From positions 62,001 through 126,000 of the forward strand of contig NZ_BBMY01000001.1 of the NCBI RefSeq assembly GCF_000759775.1: DNA of 64,000 bases, read 5' to 3'. The position numbers were made by a program, and so were the translations under genes. This document shows, in pieces, positions 1 to 13,550 of the stretch. Under the pieces are notes generated by a model. That model saw nothing but the letters and a program-made list of their open reading frames with translations. It did no database searches and was not told the DNA's origin. Source of the DNA: Escherichia albertii NBRC 107761 = DSM 17582 (GTDB lineage Bacteria; Pseudomonadota; Gammaproteobacteria; Enterobacterales; Enterobacteriaceae). Each line of letters starts with the position of its first letter. The stretch's first letter is position 1.

Positions 1-547
1 CGATCTGCTTAAGATTATGCTGAAAAAGTCGGACAACATGATCGCTGATACAGTTTTCCGCATGATTGGTCATGCGCGCTTCAATGTGCCTGGAACATGG
101 CGGGCCGGATCGGACGCCGTGCGTCAGATCCTGCGCCAGCAAGCTGGTATCGATATTGGTAACACGATTATTGCCGATGGTTCAGGGCTTTCGCGGCATA
201 ACCTGATTGCCCCCGCCACCATGATGCAAGTGCTGCAATACATAGCTCAACACGATAATGAACTTAACTTTATCTCCATGCTGCCGCTGGCGGGCTATGA
301 CGGCTCTTTGCAGTACCGTGCAGGTCTGCATCAGGCAGGTGTGGATGGCAAAGTTTCGGCAAAAACCGGTTCGTTGCAGGGCGTGTATAACCTGGCAGGA
401 TTCATCACCACAGCAAGTGGGCAACGAATGGCGTTTGTACAATATCTTTCTGGCTATGCAGTAGAACCGGCGGATCAGCGTAATCGCCGTATTCCGTTAG
501 TGCGTTTTGAAAGCCGTTTGTATAAAGATATTTATCAGAATAATTAG
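1..547 (+). CDS. dacB: D-alanyl-D-alanine carboxypeptidase/endopeptidase (PBP4), C-terminal part
   Basis: Only the last 181 codons are in the window; the reading frame is open from base 2 and ends at TAG 545-547. PBP4 is a periplasmic class C low-molecular-mass penicillin-binding protein that trims pentapeptide stems and cleaves D-Ala-mDAP cross-links in peptidoglycan. Two active-site motifs are visible: SDN (the SxN motif) near the start of the fragment, and KTG in the segment SAKTGSLQGVYN. The catalytic SxxK serine lies outside the window. The first ATG seen (position 17) is internal to the gene, not a start. The identity rests on motifs, sequence recognition and the dacB-obgE neighbourhood typical of E. 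coli. Confidence 0.95.
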   Translation, partial: DLLKIMLKKSDNMIADTVFRMIGHARFNVPGTWRAGSDAVRQILRQQAGIDIGNTIIADGSGLSRHNLIAPATMMQVLQYIAQHDNELNFISMLPLAGYDGSLQYRAGLHQAGVDGKVSAKTGSLQGVYNLAGFITTASGQRMAFVQYLSGYAVEPADQRNRRIPLVRFESRLYKDIYQNN

Positions 548-556
548 TCTAAAGAG

Positions 557-581
557 AAACCCCGGCGCATGGCCGGGGTTT
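557..581 (+). terminator. Rho-independent-type hairpin after dacB
   Basis: A perfect 10-bp stem (AAACCCCGGC / GCCGGGGTTT) with a 5-nt loop begins about 10 bases after the dacB stop codon. The run of T after the stem is short, so termination strength is uncertain. Confidence 0.7.
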
Positions 582-587
582 CAGATT

Positions 588-711
588 ATTGACAAAGTGC
601 GCTTTGTTTATGCCGAATGCGGCGTAAACACCTTATCCGACCTACAAAATTATGCAAATTCAATATATTGCCATACTCTGTATGGCCTGATAAGCGTAGC
701 GCATCAGGCCA
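588..711. repeat. REP/BIME-type repeat between dacB and obgE
   Basis: Two REP-like palindromic modules are separated by an AT-rich linker. One is a degenerate Y/Z-type module near 612-645 (GCCGAATGCGGCGTAAAC...CTTATCCGACCTAC); the other is near 684-710 (GGCCTGATAAGCGTAGCGCA...). The linker contains ATTCAATATATTG, also seen in the tandem array near 46.9-47.5 kb. These elements sit at 3' ends of enterobacterial transcripts, here between two converging genes, and can affect mRNA stability or gyrase binding. Confidence 0.8.
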
Positions 712-725
712 TTTGTCATCGGTCA

Positions 726-1913
<1,188 letters not shown>

Positions 1914-2879
1914 TCATTCGCCTGCGCGGGGTTGCGATACCACCGTTGCATGCTTACGTAATCCGCTCCAAATACGATGACCAATGGCGGAATACATCGC
2001 GCCCGCAACCACGACAAACGCACCGAGATAACCTAAAAGGTTTAACATCGGTCTGGCGAAGAAATCGGGCCAGGCCAGTGATAAAAGATCTGAAAAAAAC
2101 AGCGTAAACAGTGGGGTAAGCGTGATTATCGCGCTCACCTGCGCTGCCTGCCAGCGTGCCATCGCTTCCGCCAGGGCGCCATATCCTACCAACGTATTCA
2201 GCCCGCAAAAAATTAAACATGCGAGCTGCCAGTTGCTAAGCTGCGCTATCACCCCAGGCTGTGCCAGTGGGAAGAGCGCTATTGTACATAAAGTGTACAG
2301 TAAAAACAGAATCTGCGGTGAAGCCAACCGACGCAATAAAACCTTTTGCGCCACGCCATAACTCACCCAAACCGTCGCCGCACCGACCCCAAAGATAACT
2401 CCCCAGGTGTAATCGGTGAGTCGGGTAAAAATCTCGACCAGACTGGTGTTAAAGAACATCACCAGCCCACTCAAAAGCATCAATGCCCCCGCAACCTGGG
2501 TGCTACGCATTTTCTCCTTCAGGATAAATACGCTGGCAACCATCATGCCTACCGGCGAGAGTTGCCCAATCACCTGCGAGGCAGTAGGACTCAGATATTG
2601 CAAAGACGAGCTGAACAGGATGAAGTTCCCAAACAGCCCGGCAGTCGCCACTGCCAGCAAAATCAACCAGCGAGGCTTACGAAAAACACGTAATGGCGGC
2701 AGTTTCTTTTTCGCTGCAAGAATGGCGCCCAGGCCAACGCTTGCCATCAAGAAACGGTAAAACACGATTGTCGGAGGCTCCATGACCTCCAGCACCTGCT
2801 TCATTGCGATTGGCAACGCTCCCCAGCAAATTGCTGTAGTGAGCGCTAAAAGAATACCAATGCCTGCCTGCTGCTTCAT
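1914..2879 (-). CDS. yhbE: EamA/DMT-family inner-membrane transporter YhbE
   Basis: This 321-residue, highly hydrophobic protein has about ten predicted membrane segments arranged as two EamA repeats, as in the drug/metabolite transporter superfamily. The substrate is unknown. It lies between rpmA and obgE on the same strand, and its stop is 15 bp from the obgE start, which suggests co-transcription. A hairpin between rpmA and yhbE probably lowers read-through into it. The start at 2879 gives the K-12 length. Family assignment is firm; function is not known. Confidence 0.93.
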   Translation of the reverse strand: MKQQAGIGILLALTTAICWGALPIAMKQVLEVMEPPTIVFYRFLMASVGLGAILAAKKKLPPLRVFRKPRWLILLAVATAGLFGNFILFSSSLQYLSPTASQVIGQLSPVGMMVASVFILKEKMRSTQVAGALMLLSGLVMFFNTSLVEIFTRLTDYTWGVIFGVGAATVWVSYGVAQKVLLRRLASPQILFLLYTLCTIALFPLAQPGVIAQLSNWQLACLIFCGLNTLVGYGALAEAMARWQAAQVSAIITLTPLFTLFFSDLLSLAWPDFFARPMLNLLGYLGAFVVVAGAMYSAIGHRIWSGLRKHATVVSQPRAGE

Positions 2880-2951
2880 ACCGTATTTCCTGCAAAACGC
2901 GTTTGCGGATTAACGCCGCGCTGTGAGCATTTTTTACCGGTTATCTAATGT

Positions 2952-2982
2952 AAAAAGCCCCGCAACGTGTTGCGGGGCTTTC
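2952..2982 (-). terminator. Hairpin terminator/attenuator downstream of rpmA
   Basis: A GC-rich perfect stem (AGCCCCGCAAC / GTTGCGGGGCT) is followed on the minus strand by a short T run. It lies between rpmA and yhbE. It probably terminates part of rplU-rpmA transcription, leaving limited read-through into yhbE-obgE. Confidence 0.8.
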
Positions 2983-3006
2983 ATCCGTTACCGGGACGCG
3001 AAAAAC

Positions 3007-3632
<626 letters not shown>

Positions 3633-3853
3633 TCAGAGTGCGCTATAAATATTCACAATAGGGCGCGAATATTACGCAAAACGCGCGCCTTTGACAAGTG
3701 CTACAGTCAATACACGAAGAAAAAAACACAACTTGTACGGTAACGTTTATCTGTGCCGTTTTTTCAGTACAATCAGCATATATTCCTAACCATAAACCCT
3801 AAGTTGCCTGTGTTCACAGTAAGGTAATCGGGGCGAAAAGCCCGGCTTTTGCG

Positions 3854-4825
3854 ATGAATTTAGAAAAAATCAATGAGTTAACCGCGCAAGATATGGCGGG
3901 TGTTAATGCGGCAATTCTCGAGCAGCTTAATTCCGACGTCCAGCTGATCAATCAGTTAGGCTATTACATCGTTAGCGGCGGCGGTAAACGTATTCGTCCG
4001 ATGATTGCCGTACTGGCTGCCAGAGCCGTTGGCTATGAGGGAAATGCGCATGTCACCATCGCCGCTCTGATCGAGTTTATCCACACCGCGACCCTTCTAC
4101 ACGACGACGTTGTGGATGAATCGGATATGCGTCGTGGTAAAGCCACGGCCAATGCCGCATTTGGCAACGCTGCCAGTGTGCTGGTCGGTGATTTTATTTA
4201 TACCCGCGCTTTCCAGATGATGACCAGCCTCGGCTCGCTCAAAGTGCTGGAGGTGATGTCAGAAGCAGTCAACGTCATCGCAGAAGGTGAAGTTCTGCAA
4301 CTTATGAACGTTAATGACCCGGATATCACTGAAGAGAACTACATGCGCGTTATTTACAGCAAAACCGCGCGTCTGTTTGAAGCTGCGGCTCAGTGTTCCG
4401 GTATTCTGGCAGGCTGTACGCCGGAAGAGGAAAAAGGCCTGCAAGATTATGGTCGCTACCTTGGCACGGCCTTCCAGCTCATTGACGATCTGCTGGACTA
4501 TAACGCCGACGGCGAGCAGTTGGGTAAAAACGTTGGGGATGATCTGAACGAAGGCAAGCCAACACTGCCGCTGCTACATGCCATGCATCACGGTACTCCA
4601 GAACAGGCGCAGATGATCCGTACAGCTATTGAGCAAGGTAATGGTCGCCATCTACTGGAACCGGTTCTGGAAGCAATGAACGCTTGTGGTTCTCTGGAAT
4701 GGACGCGTCAGCGTGCAGAGGAAGAAGCAGACAAAGCTATAGCAGCATTGCAGGTATTACCGGATACGCCATGGCGAGAAGCATTAATCGGCCTCGCACA
4801 CATCGCGGTTCAACGCGATCGTTAA
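3854..4825 (+). CDS. ispB: Octaprenyl diphosphate synthase
   Basis: This trans-prenyltransferase condenses isopentenyl diphosphate with farnesyl diphosphate to the C40 side chain of ubiquinone and menaquinone, and is essential in E. coli. It has 323 residues. The first aspartate-rich motif DDVVDESD lies at 84-91 and the second, DDLLD, at 211-215; both bind Mg-diphosphate. GGGKRIRP near 42-49 is the conserved substrate loop. The Shine-Dalgarno sequence before the ATG is weak. The gene is divergent from rplU and stands alone, with a GC-rich hairpin 12 bp after its stop. Confidence 0.97.
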   Translation: MNLEKINELTAQDMAGVNAAILEQLNSDVQLINQLGYYIVSGGGKRIRPMIAVLAARAVGYEGNAHVTIAALIEFIHTATLLHDDVVDESDMRRGKATANAAFGNAASVLVGDFIYTRAFQMMTSLGSLKVLEVMSEAVNVIAEGEVLQLMNVNDPDITEENYMRVIYSKTARLFEAAAQCSGILAGCTPEEEKGLQDYGRYLGTAFQLIDDLLDYNADGEQLGKNVGDDLNEGKPTLPLLHAMHHGTPEQAQMIRTAIEQGNGRHLLEPVLEAMNACGSLEWTRQRAEEEADKAIAALQVLPDTPWREALIGLAHIAVQRDR

Positions 4826-4836
4826 TCCCTTCCCCT

Positions 4837-4859
4837 CATCCCGCGTGCTGCGCGGGATG
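4837..4859 (+). terminator. Hairpin after ispB
   Basis: A 9-bp stem CATCCCGCG / CGCGGGATG with a 5-nt loop lies 12 bp after the ispB stop. No T run follows, so it may be a processing or mRNA-protecting hairpin rather than a strong terminator. Confidence 0.5.
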
Positions 4860-5047
4860 ATTCCAGTATACTCCAAAAAACTCTTTATTCGGCTTAATGC
4901 TGTCTAAACTTCAGCCCGCTAATCTTGATATATTCTGAATATTCACACTCTTTACAGGAACTTTTTAGAGCAATACGCCATCCAGAGTATAGTTGTGCTA
5001 CCCGAAGTTTATGTTCTGAATGTAAGTGACTTAAGGAGTGAGGAAAG

Positions 5048-5326
5048 ATGGAGAATAATTTCATTGACTGGCATCCCGCAGATATTATTGCTGGCTTGCG
5101 GAAAAAAGGTACGTCAATGGCGGCGGAATCTCGCAGAAACGGTTTAAGTTCTTCAACACTGGCGAATGCGTTGTCGCGTCCATGGCCAAAGGGAGAGATG
5201 ATTATTGCGAAAGCGCTGGGAACTGACCCCTGGGTTATCTGGCCATCACGCTATCATGATCCGCAGACACATGAGTTTATCGACAGAACGCAGTTGATGC
5301 GAAGCTACACCAAACCGCAAAAATGA
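5048..5326 (+). CDS. sfsB: Ner-family DNA-binding protein SfsB (Nlp)
   Basis: A 92-residue protein with a helix-turn-helix fold related to the Ner repressor of phage Mu (residues about 10-75, including GLSSSTLANALSRPWPKGE and ALGTDPWVIWPSRY). In E. coli SfsB/Nlp was linked to maltose-gene expression in cells lacking cAMP control; its natural targets are poorly defined. The start follows AGGAGTGAGGAAAG, a good ribosome-binding site. The gene converges on murA. The 222-bp upstream gap (4826-5047) is AT-rich and holds only the ispB hairpin and presumably the sfsB promoter. Confidence 0.93.
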   Translation: MENNFIDWHPADIIAGLRKKGTSMAAESRRNGLSSSTLANALSRPWPKGEMIIAKALGTDPWVIWPSRYHDPQTHEFIDRTQLMRSYTKPQK

Positions 5327-5332
5327 GTAGCC

Positions 5333-5361
5333 TGGCGGTAGCCCCGCGAACGGGGCTGCCA
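5333..5361. terminator. Hairpin between convergent sfsB and murA
   Basis: Nested inverted repeats, outer TGGC/GCCA and inner AGCCCCG/CGGGGCT, lie between two converging stop codons. There is no clear T run on either strand, so a bidirectional end-of-transcript role is inferred from position. Confidence 0.5.
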
Positions 5362-5373
5362 GCTATCAGACGA

Positions 5374-6633
<1,260 letters not shown>

Positions 6634-6687
6634 TTAGTTTATTCTCAGTTAACAATTCATATCCGCTACCAGCGAGTCGCCCATAGC

Positions 6688-6942
6688 TCAAAAGCCATTC
6701 AGTTTGCGATCGCGCGCCCACTCCGCCGGTGTATACGCTTTGATCGACACAGCATGAATACGGTTATCCGCTATATATTCCATCAGCGGACCATAAATCG
6801 TCTGCTGTTTTTTTACCCTACTCATGCCGTCAAACATCTCACCCACAGCAATAACCTGAAAGTGGCTGCCATCGCCGGAAACGTGGACTTCCTGGAGGGA
6901 AAGTGCGTTCATCAACACGCTCTGAATTTCATTATTTTCCAT
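6688..6942 (-). CDS. ibaG: BolA-family acid-stress protein IbaG
   Basis: An 84-residue BolA/YrbA-family protein with the short alpha/beta fold that pairs with monothiol glutaredoxin Grx4 to hold a [2Fe-2S] cluster. The candidate ligand His lies in [15 protein letters not shown]. An in-frame ATG five codons earlier (6957) would give MNEEPMENN. The internal start is preferred because it gives the usual length, but both are possible. It lies directly upstream of murA and downstream of mlaB; a degenerate REP and weak hairpin in the 158-bp gap probably end the mla transcript. Confidence 0.92.
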   Translation of the reverse strand: MENNEIQSVLMNALSLQEVHVSGDGSHFQVIAVGEMFDGMSRVKKQQTIYGPLMEYIADNRIHAVSIKAYTPAEWARDRKLNGF

Positions 6943-7061
6943 GGGCTCTTCATTCATCAGTAAATAAACCAGCGAAACATCTTAGAGCAAAGTTGCGCTG
7001 TCATAAATAAGCAAAAAGCCTCGCTGGTAAATCAGACAAGGCTCGACTTGCAGACAGATTT

Positions 7062-7097
7062 ACCGGACAGGTGATTAACACCTTATCCGGCCTGAAA
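7062..7097. repeat. Degenerate REP element between mlaB and ibaG
   Basis: TACCGGACAGGTGATTAACA followed by CCTTATCCGGCCTG keeps the CCGGA...TCCGG arms of a REP unit but departs from the consensus in the middle. It sits just after the mlaB stop, the usual REP position at the end of a transcript. Confidence 0.55.
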
Positions 7098-7100
7098 AAT

Positions 7101-7393
7101 TTAACGGGGCAGGACATCAGCAGGTAAATTATACAATTTCGCCAGGGTGTACACTTTGTCGTTTACCCCCTGAAGCGTCACGCTATTGCCCTGCTTTTTC
7201 GCCAAATCGATAAGGTGGAGCAACAACGACAGTCCACCTGTATCAACGCGGGACACGCGGCTGAGATCGATGCGGTTAATTCCCTTCACCGCTTCTTCTC
7301 GCATTTCCCAAAGCGGCAGCAATACGTCTTGATCCAGCTCTCCGGCTAATGCCAGGGTATCCCCTGTCTGCATCCAGCTCAGCGACTCGCTCA

Positions 7394-7394
<1 letters not shown>
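7101..7394 (-). CDS. mlaB: STAS-domain subunit of the Mla phospholipid transporter
   Basis: A 97-residue cytoplasmic STAS protein that binds the MlaF ATPase and is needed for assembly and activity of the MlaFEDB complex. The conserved STAS segment ...LSRVSRVDTGGLSLLLHLI... is visible near 42-62; it includes the Thr in DTGG that is important for MlaB function. Its start overlaps the mlaC stop by one base, which implies translational coupling. It is the last gene of mlaFEDCB. Confidence 0.95.
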
Positions 7395-8047
<653 letters not shown>

Positions 8048-8599
8048 TTATTTCGTTGTACCCACAGGTTCAGTAGCCTCATTATTACCTGGAGCAGTTG
8101 CTGGCGCATCACCACTATTCTTATTGTCATCGCCTTTACTGCCATAAAGGAACTGACCGATGAGATCTTCCAGCACCATCGCAGATTTAGTGTCCTGAAT
8201 CGTATCGCCATCTTTCAGAATAGCAGTTCCCAGTTCTGGATCTTCAAAACCGACGTTTAACGCCAGATATTGTTCTCCAAGCAAGCCGGAGGTGCGAATG
8301 CTCAGCGAACTGGTGTCGGGAATGTGGTTATAACGTTGTTCAATTTCCAGCGTTACACGTGGCAGATAGGTTTTCGGATCCAGCGTAATATCCGCGACAC
8401 GCCCCACAACAACGCCGCCAATACTCACCGGAGAGCGCGCTTTCAGACCGCCGATGTTATCGAACGTCGCATAGAGCGTGTAGGTCGGCTCAGTACGCAT
8501 TGACGTTACGTTTGCTGCCTTCAGGCAAACAAACAGCGCCGCCAGCAGTGCTGCTAATAAAAAGATACCCACCCAAATTTCATTTTTTTTCGTTTGCAT
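8048..8599 (-). CDS. mlaD: MCE-domain subunit MlaD
   Basis: A 183-residue protein with one N-terminal membrane helix (about 7-25) followed by an MCE domain (about 38-115: TYTLYATFDNIGGLKARSPV...). MlaD forms a hexameric ring in the periplasm that passes lipid between MlaC and the MlaE permease. The tail is Thr/Ala/Gly-rich. The start at 8599 (MQTKKNEIW) is the K-12 one; an upstream ATG at 8614 is in frame and cannot be fully excluded. It lies 4 bp after mlaE. Confidence 0.94.
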   Translation of the reverse strand: MQTKKNEIWVGIFLLAALLAALFVCLKAANVTSMRTEPTYTLYATFDNIGGLKARSPVSIGGVVVGRVADITLDPKTYLPRVTLEIEQRYNHIPDTSSLSIRTSGLLGEQYLALNVGFEDPELGTAILKDGDTIQDTKSAMVLEDLIGQFLYGSKGDDNKNSGDAPATAPGNNEATEPVGTTK

Positions 8600-8603
8600 G
8601 AAC

Positions 8604-10203
<1,600 letters not shown>

Positions 10204-10413
10204 TGATTCACCCTTCGTCTTGCGTTGTTTTTCTAAGCATGGCGCTCAATTTAACCATGAACCCAGCATATTTACAGAATATTACCTGCCATGGTTAGCG
10301 AAAGCTGGCATTTGTTTTACTTTTTAGCCGCATAAAGTCAAAATTAAGAATTCGTCACGGCTTTCTGAAAATCTTCAGCGGACCGGCGAGTATACCTGAA
10401 GAAAGGACGTTAG

Positions 10414-11391
10414 ATGTTTTTAGCAACGGCACTGTTAATTGTTGGTTTACTTTTGGTCGTTTACAGTGCCGACCGTCTGGTATTTGCCGCCTCAATTCTT
10501 TGCCGAACGTTTGGCATTCCACCGCTAATCATCGGTATGACGATCGTCAGTATTGGGACTTCACTGCCAGAAATCATCGTTTCACTCGCAACATCATTAC
10601 ATGAACAACGAGACTTAGCTGTCGGCACTGCGCTCGGCTCAAACATTATCAACATATTACTGATTCTCGGTCTGGCCGCGCTGGTGCGCCCTTTTACCGT
10701 CCATTCCGATGTTCTGCGCCGCGAATTACCCTTAATGTTATTGGTCAGCGTGGTGGCTGGTTCCGTACTCTACGACGGACAACTTAGCCGTAACGATGGT
10801 ATCTTTCTCCTTTTTCTGGCTGTGCTATGGCTGCTGTTCATTGTTAAACTTGCACGTCAGACCGAGCGTCAGGGGACGGACAGCCTGGCCAAAGAACAGT
10901 TGGCAGAGTTGCCACGCGAAGGGGGATTGCCCGTCGCATTTTTATGGCTCGGTATTGCGCTGATTATCATGCCAGTAGCAACGCGAATGGTGATTGATAA
11001 TGCGACTGTGCTGGCAAATTATTTTGCTATCAGCGAGCTGACCATCGGTCTGACGGTAGTTGCTATCGGCACCAGCCTGCCGGAACTGGCAACCGCAATA
11101 GCCGGTGTTCGTAAAGGTGAAAACGACATCGCCGTCGGTAATATCATCGGTGCGAACATTTTTAATATCGTTATTGTGTTGGGCCTGCCTGCGCTGATAA
11201 CGCCAGGGGAAATTAACCCGCTGGCGTACAGCCGTGACTATAGCGTGATGCTGCTGGTGAGCATTATTTTTGCGTTGCTGTGCTGGCGACGCTCCCCTCA
11301 ACCAGGCCGCGGCGTAGGGGGATTATTAATAAGCGGATTTATCGTATGGCTGGCGATGTTGTACTGGTTATCGCCAATACTCGTTGAATAA
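10414..11391 (+). CDS. yrbG: Calcium/cation antiporter-family protein YrbG
   Basis: A 325-residue inner-membrane protein made of two homologous halves, each with the alpha-repeat signature of the Na+/Ca2+ exchanger superfamily: IGTSLPEIIVSLATS...GTALGSNIINILL near 48-85, and IGTSLPELATAIAG...VGNIIGANIFNIV near 215-255. The transported ion in E. coli is not established and the gene is dispensable there. It is the first gene of the yrbG-kdsD-kdsC-lptC-lptA-lptB series, 13 bp before kdsD. Confidence 0.95.
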   Translation: MFLATALLIVGLLLVVYSADRLVFAASILCRTFGIPPLIIGMTIVSIGTSLPEIIVSLATSLHEQRDLAVGTALGSNIINILLILGLAALVRPFTVHSDVLRRELPLMLLVSVVAGSVLYDGQLSRNDGIFLLFLAVLWLLFIVKLARQTERQGTDSLAKEQLAELPREGGLPVAFLWLGIALIIMPVATRMVIDNATVLANYFAISELTIGLTVVAIGTSLPELATAIAGVRKGENDIAVGNIIGANIFNIVIVLGLPALITPGEINPLAYSRDYSVMLLVSIIFALLCWRRSPQPGRGVGGLLISGFIVWLAMLYWLSPILVE

Positions 11392-11404
11392 CTGGAAACG
11401 CATT

Positions 11405-12391
11405 ATGTCGCACGTAGAGTTACAACCGGGTTTTGACTTTCAGCAAACAGGTAAAGAAGTCCTGGCGATTGAACGTGAATGCCTGGCGGAGCTTGATCAA
11501 TATATCAATCAGAATTTCACACTCGCCTGTGAAAAGATGTTCTGGTGTAAAGGGAAAGTCGTGGTCATGGGGATGGGAAAATCGGGGCACATTGGACGCA
11601 AAATGGCCGCAACGTTTGCCAGCACCGGTACGCCGTCGTTTTTTGTGCATCCTGGTGAGGCCGCGCATGGTGATTTAGGCATGGTCACTCCGCAGGACGT
11701 AGTGATAGCCATCTCCAACTCAGGCGAATCCAGCGAAATATCCGCATTAATTCCGGTTCTCAAGCGTCTGCGCGTACCGTTAATCTGCATCACGGGCCGC
11801 CCGGATAGCAGCATGGCGCGCGCAGCAGACGTGCACCTGTGTGTTAAAGTCGCGAAAGAAGCCTGTCCACTGGGGCTGGCGCCGACCAGCAGCACCACCG
11901 CCACGCTAGTCATGGGCGATGCGCTCGCCGTTGCTCTGCTAAAGGCACGCGGCTTTACCGCTGAGGATTTTGCGCTCTCGCATCCGGGCGGCGCACTAGG
12001 TCGTAAACTTCTGTTACGGGTCAGCGATATTATGCATACGGGCGATGAGATCCCGCATGTCAAAAAAACCGCCAGTCTGCGAGACGCATTACTGGAAGTC
12101 ACCCGCAAAAATCTTGGTATGACCGTCATTTGCGATGACAATATGATGATTGAAGGCATCTTTACCGACGGCGATTTACGCCGTGTCTTCGATATGGGCG
12201 TGGATGTCCGTCAATTAGGTATTGCCGATGTGATGACGCCAGGCGGAATTCGCGTACGTCCTGGCATTCTGGCCGTCGAGGCGCTGAACTTAATGCAGTC
12301 CCGCCATATCACCTCCGTAATGGTTGCCGATGGCGACCGTTTACTCGGTGTGTTACATATGCATGATTTACTGCGTGCAGGCGTAGTGTAA
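11405..12391 (+). CDS. kdsD: D-arabinose 5-phosphate isomerase KdsD
   Basis: This enzyme interconverts ribulose 5-phosphate and arabinose 5-phosphate, the first step of Kdo synthesis for LPS inner core. It has 328 residues: an N-terminal SIS sugar-isomerase domain (about 40-190, with MGMGKSGHIGRK and SNSGESSE motifs) and two C-terminal CBS repeats (about 205-328). An upstream in-frame ATG (11384) overlaps yrbG. The start at 11405 (MSHVELQ) gives the known length. KdsC, acting later in the pathway, follows 20 bp downstream. Confidence 0.96.
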   Translation: MSHVELQPGFDFQQTGKEVLAIERECLAELDQYINQNFTLACEKMFWCKGKVVVMGMGKSGHIGRKMAATFASTGTPSFFVHPGEAAHGDLGMVTPQDVVIAISNSGESSEISALIPVLKRLRVPLICITGRPDSSMARAADVHLCVKVAKEACPLGLAPTSSTTATLVMGDALAVALLKARGFTAEDFALSHPGGALGRKLLLRVSDIMHTGDEIPHVKKTASLRDALLEVTRKNLGMTVICDDNMMIEGIFTDGDLRRVFDMGVDVRQLGIADVMTPGGIRVRPGILAVEALNLMQSRHITSVMVADGDRLLGVLHMHDLLRAGVV

Positions 12392-12411
12392 AGATTCAAG
12401 GATAAACGACA

Positions 12412-12978
12412 ATGAGTAAAGCAGGTGCGTCGATTGAGACCTGTTACGGCCCTGTCAGCGCTGATGTTATGGCAAAAGCAGAAAATATTCGTCTGCTGAT
12501 CCTCGACGTCGATGGCGTATTGTCAGATGGTCTGATTTATATGGGCAACAACGGCGAAGAGTTGAAAGCGTTCAATGTTCGTGACGGTTATGGCATTCGT
12601 TGTGCGCTCACCTCTGATATTGAAGTCGCTATCATTACCGGGCGAAAGGCTAAACTGGTAGAAGATCGTTGTGCGACTTTAGGGATCACCCATTTATACC
12701 AGGGGCAGTCGAACAAACTTATCGCCTTTAACGATCTGCTAAAAAAACTGGCGATCGCACCGGAAAACGTGGCTTACGTTGGAGATGATCTCATCGACTG
12801 GCCGGTGATGGAAAAAGTGGGCTTAAGCGTTGCCATTGCCGATGCGCATCCACTGTTGATTCCACGCGCCGACTATGTGACGTACATTGCTGGCGGTCGC
12901 GGCGCGGTACGAGAAGTTTGCGACTTATTACTCCTGGCGCAGGGCAAACTGGATGAAGCCAAAGGGCAATCGATATGA
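12412..12978 (+). CDS. kdsC: 3-deoxy-D-manno-octulosonate 8-phosphate phosphatase KdsC
   Basis: A 188-residue C0-type HAD phosphatase that removes phosphate from Kdo-8-P. The nucleophile and acid Asp32/Asp34 are in LDVDGVLSDG, and motif IV is in VGDDLIDWPVM. The family lacks a cap domain and works as a tetramer, which fits the short length. Its stop overlaps the lptC start by four bases (ATGA), implying coupled translation. Confidence 0.97.
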   Translation: MSKAGASIETCYGPVSADVMAKAENIRLLILDVDGVLSDGLIYMGNNGEELKAFNVRDGYGIRCALTSDIEVAIITGRKAKLVEDRCATLGITHLYQGQSNKLIAFNDLLKKLAIAPENVAYVGDDLIDWPVMEKVGLSVAIADAHPLLIPRADYVTYIAGGRGAVREVCDLLLLAQGKLDEAKGQSI

Positions 12979-13550
12979 GTAAAGCCAGACGTTGGGTTAT
13001 CATTGTGCTATCACTGGCGGTTTTGGTGATGATCGGCATTAACATGACCGAGAAAGACGATATCGCCCAGGTGGTCGTCAACAATAATGATCCCACCTAT
13101 AAAAGCGAGCATACGGACACGCTCGTCTATAACCCAGAAGGAGCGCTAAGCTATCGATTGATTGCTCAACACGTTGAATATTATTCCGATCAGGCTGTTT
13201 CGTGGTTTACGCAGCCGGTACTTACCACGTTTGATAAGGATAAAATCCCGACATGGTCGGTAAAAGCTGATAAAGCCAAGCTGACTAATGACCGGATGCT
13301 CTATTTGTATGGACACGTTGAAGTCAACGCGCTAGTGCCGGACTCTCAACTTCGTAGAATCACGACAGATAACGCGCAGATCAATCTGGTAACGCAGGAT
13401 GTTACCTCTGAAGACCTCGTCACGTTATACGGAACAACATTTAACTCCAGCGGTCTGAAAATGCGCGGCAACTTACGCAGCAAGAACGCCGAGCTGATTG
13501 AAAAGGTTAGAACATCCTATGAAATTCAAAACAAACAAACTCAGCCTTAA
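12975..13550 (+). CDS. lptC: LPS export protein LptC
   Basis: A 191-residue bitopic inner-membrane protein with one N-terminal transmembrane helix (about 7-25) and a periplasmic beta-jellyroll (OstA-like) domain. LptC receives LPS from the LptB2FG transporter and passes it to LptA. Its 3' end overlaps the lptA start, and its distal part carries a candidate sigma-E promoter for lptAB. It is essential in K-12. Confidence 0.96.
   Translation: MSKARRWVIIVLSLAVLVMIGINMTEKDDIAQVVVNNNDPTYKSEHTDTLVYNPEGALSYRLIAQHVEYYSDQAVSWFTQPVLTTFDKDKIPTWSVKADKAKLTNDRMLYLYGHVEVNALVPDSQLRRITTDNAQINLVTQDVTSEDLVTLYGTTFNSSGLKMRGNLRSKNAELIEKVRTSYEIQNKQTQP
13431..13458 (+). promoter_or_regulatory. Candidate sigma-E promoter for lptA inside lptC
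   Basis: GGAACAA (13431-13437) and TCTGA (13454-13458) are separated by exactly 16 bases, close to the sigma-E consensus GGAACTT-N16-TCTGA. A sigma-E-dependent lptA promoter within this region has been described in E. coli. The element lies about 60 bases before the lptA start, so envelope stress could raise lptAB separately from the upstream genes. Confidence 0.65.

Noticed and set aside
11509-12159. 216-codon minus-strand frame in kdsD
   Set aside because: It is antisense to the SIS and CBS domains of a complete KdsD.
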